From Leishmania infantum JPCM5 (lineage: Eukaryota > Euglenozoa > Kinetoplastea > Trypanosomatida > Trypanosomatidae): a stretch of DNA of 64,000 bases. The notes below the pieces were generated by a model that was given only the letters and a program-made list of their open reading frames with translations, had not been told where the DNA came from and ran no database searches. Shown piece by piece: positions 62,301 to 64,000 of the stretch. The stretch is taken from the NCBI RefSeq assembly GCF_000002875.2, contig NC_009403.2, positions 413,001 through 477,000 of the forward strand, given 5' to 3'. A program made the translations under genes and the position numbers. Each line of letters opens with the position of its first letter. The stretch's first letter is position 1.

Positions 62301-64000
62301 ATGTGGTCGAGCAGCATGCCACATGGAACAGGGACGGCACGGTGGACTTAGACGCAACGGAAAGAGAATTCTCCGATCGCAACTCCATTGACGTTATCGG
62401 CAACGAGCCGCTTTTCACGACGCCGATGGGCTTCACCGTATTGCAGCTGGCAGCCACGCTCGGCCTCCCGGAAGTTGTCGCGTTCCTCGTGGATACTTAC
62501 AATCTGAACCCTTTGTACGCACCGGCGCAAGGCATGCATACGTGCGTCCCGCAATCAACGACGCCGCCGCCGCAGGCCAACCGCTCCAAAGAGGGAACGC
62601 GGAAAGAAGAGGCTGCGCGGGTGCGTAACGTCGTCGTGCACAGCGTGCGCGCCGTCGTCGGAGTGGCTTCTCCGTGCGCAGGCCGCGGTGACTACGGCGG
62701 CGCCAATGGCAGTGCTGGCAAGAGCAGGGAGGATGCCGGCTTGTGGATCTGCTGGACTCCGTACCGCCTCGCCGTGCGCTCCGGCAACCTGCACATTGTC
62801 AAGACTCTCCTGCTGGCAGGCAGCGGCGCGGCACCCGCGGTTGCGGAAATCAACCCCCGGGAGCTATGTGGCACCAGCACCTTGGCCCGGCTTTCGCACT
62901 CGGACAGGCACGTCGAAGACGGCGTTACTTTCAGCGGCGCAGGCGCGACGGTCTCGACGGCGATCTGCCCTGCTGCTTCTCTTGTCGACTACAAGGAGCC
63001 GGCGTGGCTCGACCCATATCAGCGGACAGCGCTTCAGGAGAGCATTGTGGTAGCGACAAGGTGTGGCAGCGGTGCCTCGGGCAGCGACTCGCTTGTAGAC
63101 TCTCTCACCTTCACCGCCTCCGCCGGCTTGTCGTCTTCCAGTGTCGTGACCAAGACCGCCCCTTCGCTGTCAGAGGCTTTGGCGCTGGTGCGCCTGCTGC
63201 TGAAGCACGGTGCTCAGTCGAACGGGCTCTTCGACAGCACCGGCAGTGATGCCTGGCTGCTTGCCATGGCCGGCAGCGGCGCAGCTGATCTGCCCATCAC
63301 GCACTACAGCTACGCAGCCGACTGCAAGCGCAGGCCGTACAGCGCTGGCTCTGAAGCGTCCCTCTCTCAGCTCTCCTTAACGGGGGCGTCTGCGCCAGCG
63401 ACGGCGTCGCTGGCGTTGATCCGGACGACTGCTGGCGAGGCGGCTGGGCAGCGGTGTGTCGACTTGCTCCTTCGCCTCCGCGCTCCGTTGCTGGGGTGTG
63501 CGCCGGCAACTCTGCGTCGCGCTGACACTCACCTTGATGGCAGGCGCCTCGACGGACCGCAGGAGAGCGCTGAGAGCGACTGCTTCAACGAGCAGCTTCT
63601 GCGCCACCCACGCCGCCTCCTGCACCAGTGGCGACGTCTGCCCTGCATGCAGCTCGCGCCTACCAGAGCAGCTGCCGCAGGATTTGCTCGAAGAGGCCGG
63701 CGGGCCGCAGGCACCGTTGGAAACGTCCACGACGGCAGCGGCAGCGACGAAGGCAACGACGCTGCGGGCGAGGATGGCGACGGCGCCGCCGCTCAGGGCT
63801 ACTCGGTGTTCGAGCAAGCGGATGCCCTGTGTGCGCAGTACGAGAAGGTACAGCAGACCCTGCACCCGAGTGCCGCGATGGCCATTCCACGCGTCGGTGG
63901 CGGGGTGAGGCCGTGCACCCCCTCACCGCAGGCGACGGCGCTTGCTACAACAGTCTCCTTCGCATCTCTCTTGACCATCACCTCGGCGGAGGAGGTAACC
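53309..64000 (+). CDS. Giant ankyrin-repeat protein with SPRY-like domain, 3' end outside the window
   Basis: The frame from ATG 53309 stays open for 3,564 codons to the last base; no stop was found. Residues ~1-190 contain helical segments. Degenerate ankyrin-like units appear at ~498-565 (PVLLRAVAEGRADAVAQLLL). A SPRY-like domain is spread over ~1,145-1,540: it begins SFYYEVQMSVEYL, has a B-strand motif LGLLLDPSAGTLRLRLNN (~1,475) and ends RLYPAATLSLNDCGW, but with large Ala/Gln/Ser-rich inserts. Ankyrin repeats follow from ~1,878 to ~3,310, for example TPLCAALASRQRAM, SSPLHLAIAFGSEAAALTLL (~2,272), TPLHLACERGQLRIIRTLL (~2,384), TPLLTAVANGQEEAALRIL, DTALHLAASRGLNLAVEYML (~2,461) and TPYRLAVRSGNLHIVKTLLL (~3,150). 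Ankyrin and SPRY modules mediate protein binding, so a scaffold is likely. There is no transmembrane segment or enzyme motif that I can see. Confidence 0.9.
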   Translation, partial: MHTSMETAPKMALREPDAVRCAPQRPFNESLQVEAITYLMHEREADASAELSKGGLHSLAMRREQTLVPPELLMELKDGEQADASVALPEKLNPCTCTTAAFDEWLRAVVKSIPAPAEAADAVQRRNCCGSRIICGRARPGGVTGVSRQQALYRALEVLEAATRLLQRHAVLCRGRSRLLHAYYDALEEDIHQHAVSVSASTATRGTVQPTAEIQLQQLLPPEQHKYSPFHYHLRLYKRGAPLHHYTQEQEKLQSRLEKVYYVLLKLEEVEGLSNSILVEGQATSLLAQQRRQSTDALQGGSTKAGSIMRANVRKDGIGAGSSADLHDALTLTGGGGGGGARGDGESEPAMNEPTLQFSRRLVGMERRVRRLRQQLRLPLPVSEVTSRLRNELILSFSARVLALREPAPFTSEIYVTSAAPAASPSPQAAPRPPGDGAHHQSSHSISAFVEWYVQRVMDPLAISQLLSIVPREYVVTTTCRLVYACEAHASLRSSRALPDLGPVLLRAVAEGRADAVAQLLLSSSVSYGSVLSHPVDCHTCFFAGLLGGQIDVLARLVEQQSWNVNALHVLLFMSAPWNIAAAPTAVMSSRGCYVYQQALVERVQAFLSVAEQVLAARSQEPAYKLPLSLEENATDAASMSTIAGGADYEADESALAALRKAQLLDVSAEGEKLLAALGCFLGSAAASASINDDALRGGRHGSQRSTHAGKPVTTANASMARGGGMKKKAEDASDADDDGITGSTGVSAFGALSMSAASRAAPPLPPVFLKGALHRLQLFLAVRNAMLQYERQRQDAQWETLLGKVKARPSSGDGASSAAASTMHGLGSSGKNLARLHAKAPPLLQGAAAANPRTDHREAPLASAVAAPYSFVQILQQHQLDALTAGALCPLRCQMCPAFTTPQLQRVDAWSYGPLQPTTAITTALGTARGTGNEGGAKHSSRELISLAERVNTLIGIGEDDCRPDENLRGRLNRSLSSLSPRSRPITALLMRSDTAIDMMASSWYVHANISQANFVEEHGHYGSSSNGNGERQTARGAHLHRLMNPWQARSATGLLMSALPFRYSLSMPLEDVRRAAQDAKQRRALRTLYGSSAAGAADKSVSDHDDGGDRSDDHHPRRGGTGTAAENLASLYVHRATPPPAKPSFYYEVQMSVEYLVAMHAADYLGATPLAIGSEALARGASSPLSEDAMHRLCENCVIVGLCNPITAAQANGCTHSPSQPYVVTHLGHECGAGGAAQDKERGGSGSGAWSAGVSVSVIAHEKVAASRLLSACVTAHASPATATAAVVEPGEASTTPSDDDADIDVLYLGVWKHQRNSVRAVTAMQASPHHVDGDAADACANAAPVYLRLELPRWSHPAPAKEAGTTAAQDAPRDRVAAANGNPAHAAETNAATAAATASTNMWLPIITRACQDDVTRAVAKARQQQQAEAAQGTAANQASERARKSRCGATSPSLPASPFASLTRVRCEVAATLVLGLLLDPSAGTLRLRLNNYTDFEEITLGLWLGSVAEATAATASAPPPPPAPKPRLYPAATLSLNDCGWRSWRDHQTRKWAKQQQQQGVQPTGLTSGERRVRRAPVEYSAPPSSASSPSSLLSVSNAVLRFSFDAAELLFGPPPPRQAVRITSADAIMPAGKAARMSHQQRRVSEPIGAKAPHSVVPPFQASQPIALLDSTVKFTEMLSVLTDVSLLAATKRSGDKNQQQQQLHSLGHGDDAADEDEEGEVDGVDATAPQGAAPPAHSSLLLIGSRDRRTHAAMMRVQRLLNTPGGGATGTTAGSSSAFNNSDPADIFYPPVRIYRHSCHCPAHELYPLPSSSSLGAADKDDASERSRRTQKCQRCLANRRIGLSSAGETSSLFSTNVYWHDIIPENARLTPLCAALASRQRAMAYVIATHPLTCFCNLSVDEESACDAYARQQQPQQRRAALYAACALGYMEVVQVLLERIPVEELLSYFGLVIESEARAALQRCYAVANTVFLRNYRLRSLATQSPSSPSGGTAVETSAPAVPYLSNESQRALLDASAIYYSSRSTYTPLHVALLGVVLENGDQDDEGVEEGSYVDVDTEEARMSSLNARLGKQTACVTVLLNCLYDLLCVASASNTTARKAQNTAELVHPPHSTKSHGREEDVLGGEAQARRPSSAGRELLVDALNLQSPTGEAALLIAVRHNNVAVALRLLKLGAQPACMDRITRLLSLELACANRCTPIAEALLQSHNGGGAVYATSPVLLNHAGIATALCWCAINNMPAIMQKLLECDGIDAESGFEGSSPLHLAIAFGSEAAALTLLNGTQPRKTATISARKGSGGRAEAPPAALVAAATAAPDTKTASLAAKHVNCGSSQRGTAAPSASPARPTETVSAAETHKKPFMDVNILHERTHCTPLHLACERGQLRIIRTLLQSWHAQLNIAAAYTNYTPLLTAVANGQEEAALRILEYSKDELRRGRAVLDLCAIDQHGDTALHLAASRGLNLAVEYMLVQFSEEEVARLVALHPTLRASPAYQAATCIVPLHAVNKHGKTALLVALQYNQADTAELLVSMLIDSAETLEVGDAAAAFGGDGGPKAPTAITDAGEASCSTSAAAAASAPSQIGGPLIEGTCMALHQAHRKHLDSVVQLMLSAPPSLFPCTAAFCKSVQLYKQQQADGRRSGALLRSETCDGDVRPAFVADASTVPVLASERNENASQRSPAMAQDRGSFVRLLLTRAAGPTIAPNDALRVLLRGFALPELCVYLSEVAAESAVLGVQRSTAMADAELVIGYLQEHAGSVVAPTRAVLFCRDVWLCLQQWMYSEASAERERAAVSRAHHAFSSRTTDSTYSQLSVGIEKGGERRQKQQQQCELEEAPMGWLCRMLLVPKSGVGSHAHGKAAQPKSALPASASNSSALSADASSAAQEAEHYRHALEATLNRKTLSLEVARMIRLYGRSHGGARAIEEIKSIVAAYVRAHINEPAAHVRLTTAAATAAAVATSATLSSSSKHSSFSVRTRSRAQSFRDVVEQHATWNRDGTVDLDATEREFSDRNSIDVIGNEPLFTTPMGFTVLQLAATLGLPEVVAFLVDTYNLNPLYAPAQGMHTCVPQSTTPPPQANRSKEGTRKEEAARVRNVVVHSVRAVVGVASPCAGRGDYGGANGSAGKSREDAGLWICWTPYRLAVRSGNLHIVKTLLLAGSGAAPAVAEINPRELCGTSTLARLSHSDRHVEDGVTFSGAGATVSTAICPAASLVDYKEPAWLDPYQRTALQESIVVATRCGSGASGSDSLVDSLTFTASAGLSSSSVVTKTAPSLSEALALVRLLLKHGAQSNGLFDSTGSDAWLLAMAGSGAADLPITHYSYAADCKRRPYSAGSEASLSQLSLTGASAPATASLALIRTTAGEAAGQRCVDLLLRLRAPLLGCAPATLRRADTHLDGRRLDGPQESAESDCFNEQLLRHPRRLLHQWRRLPCMQLAPTRAAAAGFARRGRRAAGTVGNVHDGSGSDEGNDAAGEDGDGAAAQGYSVFEQADALCAQYEKVQQTLHPSAAMAIPRVGGGVRPCTPSPQATALATTVSFASLLTITSAEEVT

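Noticed and set aside
1..64000. tRNA, rRNA, CRISPR arrays, telomeric repeats or a strand-switch region
   Set aside because: No B-box-like tRNA sequence outside coding regions, no spacer-repeat array, no TTAGGG runs, and all convincing genes have one orientation.

Overview
The window looks like nuclear DNA of a Leishmania-type trypanosomatid. It is GC-rich, no introns are visible, and every convincing gene is on the + strand. Genes are separated by 0.4-4.8 kb spacers rich in pyrimidine tracts, (TG/CA)n and G-rich microsatellites. AG dinucleotides follow pyrimidine tracts shortly upstream of most start codons. This is the layout of one directional polycistronic unit matured by spliced-leader trans-splicing. 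No strand switch, tRNA, rRNA or CRISPR array was found. Genus is inferred from gene content and from degenerate ingi-clade retroposons; species cannot be settled from the sequence alone.

Layout. 123-2171: TruA-like pseudouridine synthase homologue whose catalytic Asp is replaced. 3221-4108: CIR_N/CWC25-like splicing factor. 4973-6874: cytosolic-type phenylalanyl-tRNA synthetase beta chain. 9076-13185 and 14556-18326: two long low-complexity proteins with mitochondrial-presequence-like N-termini and a shared, apparently undescribed strand-helix motif. About 20190-21304: decayed DIRE retroposon with endonuclease remnants. 23130-26024: diacylglycerol/sphingosine-kinase-like lipid kinase with a split catalytic domain. 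27775-38218: one giant membrane protein gene (about 3,480 codons) that appears as two overlapping frames only because of a single ambiguous base at 30352. 38898-39224: small C-terminally anchored membrane protein. 39396-40968: second DIRE with reverse transcriptase and RNase H remnants. 41355-45284: acidic and coiled-coil protein. 47540-48574: mitochondrial carrier. 49803-51041: proteasome lid subunit RPN9. 53309 to the window end: an open frame of 3,564 codons for a giant ankyrin-repeat protein with a SPRY-like domain, cut by the window edge.

The genes do not form a functional operon; as usual in trypanosomatids, neighbours are co-transcribed without sharing a pathway. A modest mitochondrial theme runs through the TruA-like protein, the two motif-sharing proteins and the carrier. 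The points most worth a second look are the motif shared by the adjacent proteins at 9076 and 14556; the two DIREs whose bodies are decayed and different while their last ~315 bp are about 98% identical; the pseudoenzyme-like TruA; the artefactual break of the 10.4-kb gene; and two look-alike hairpins downstream of the PheRS gene.
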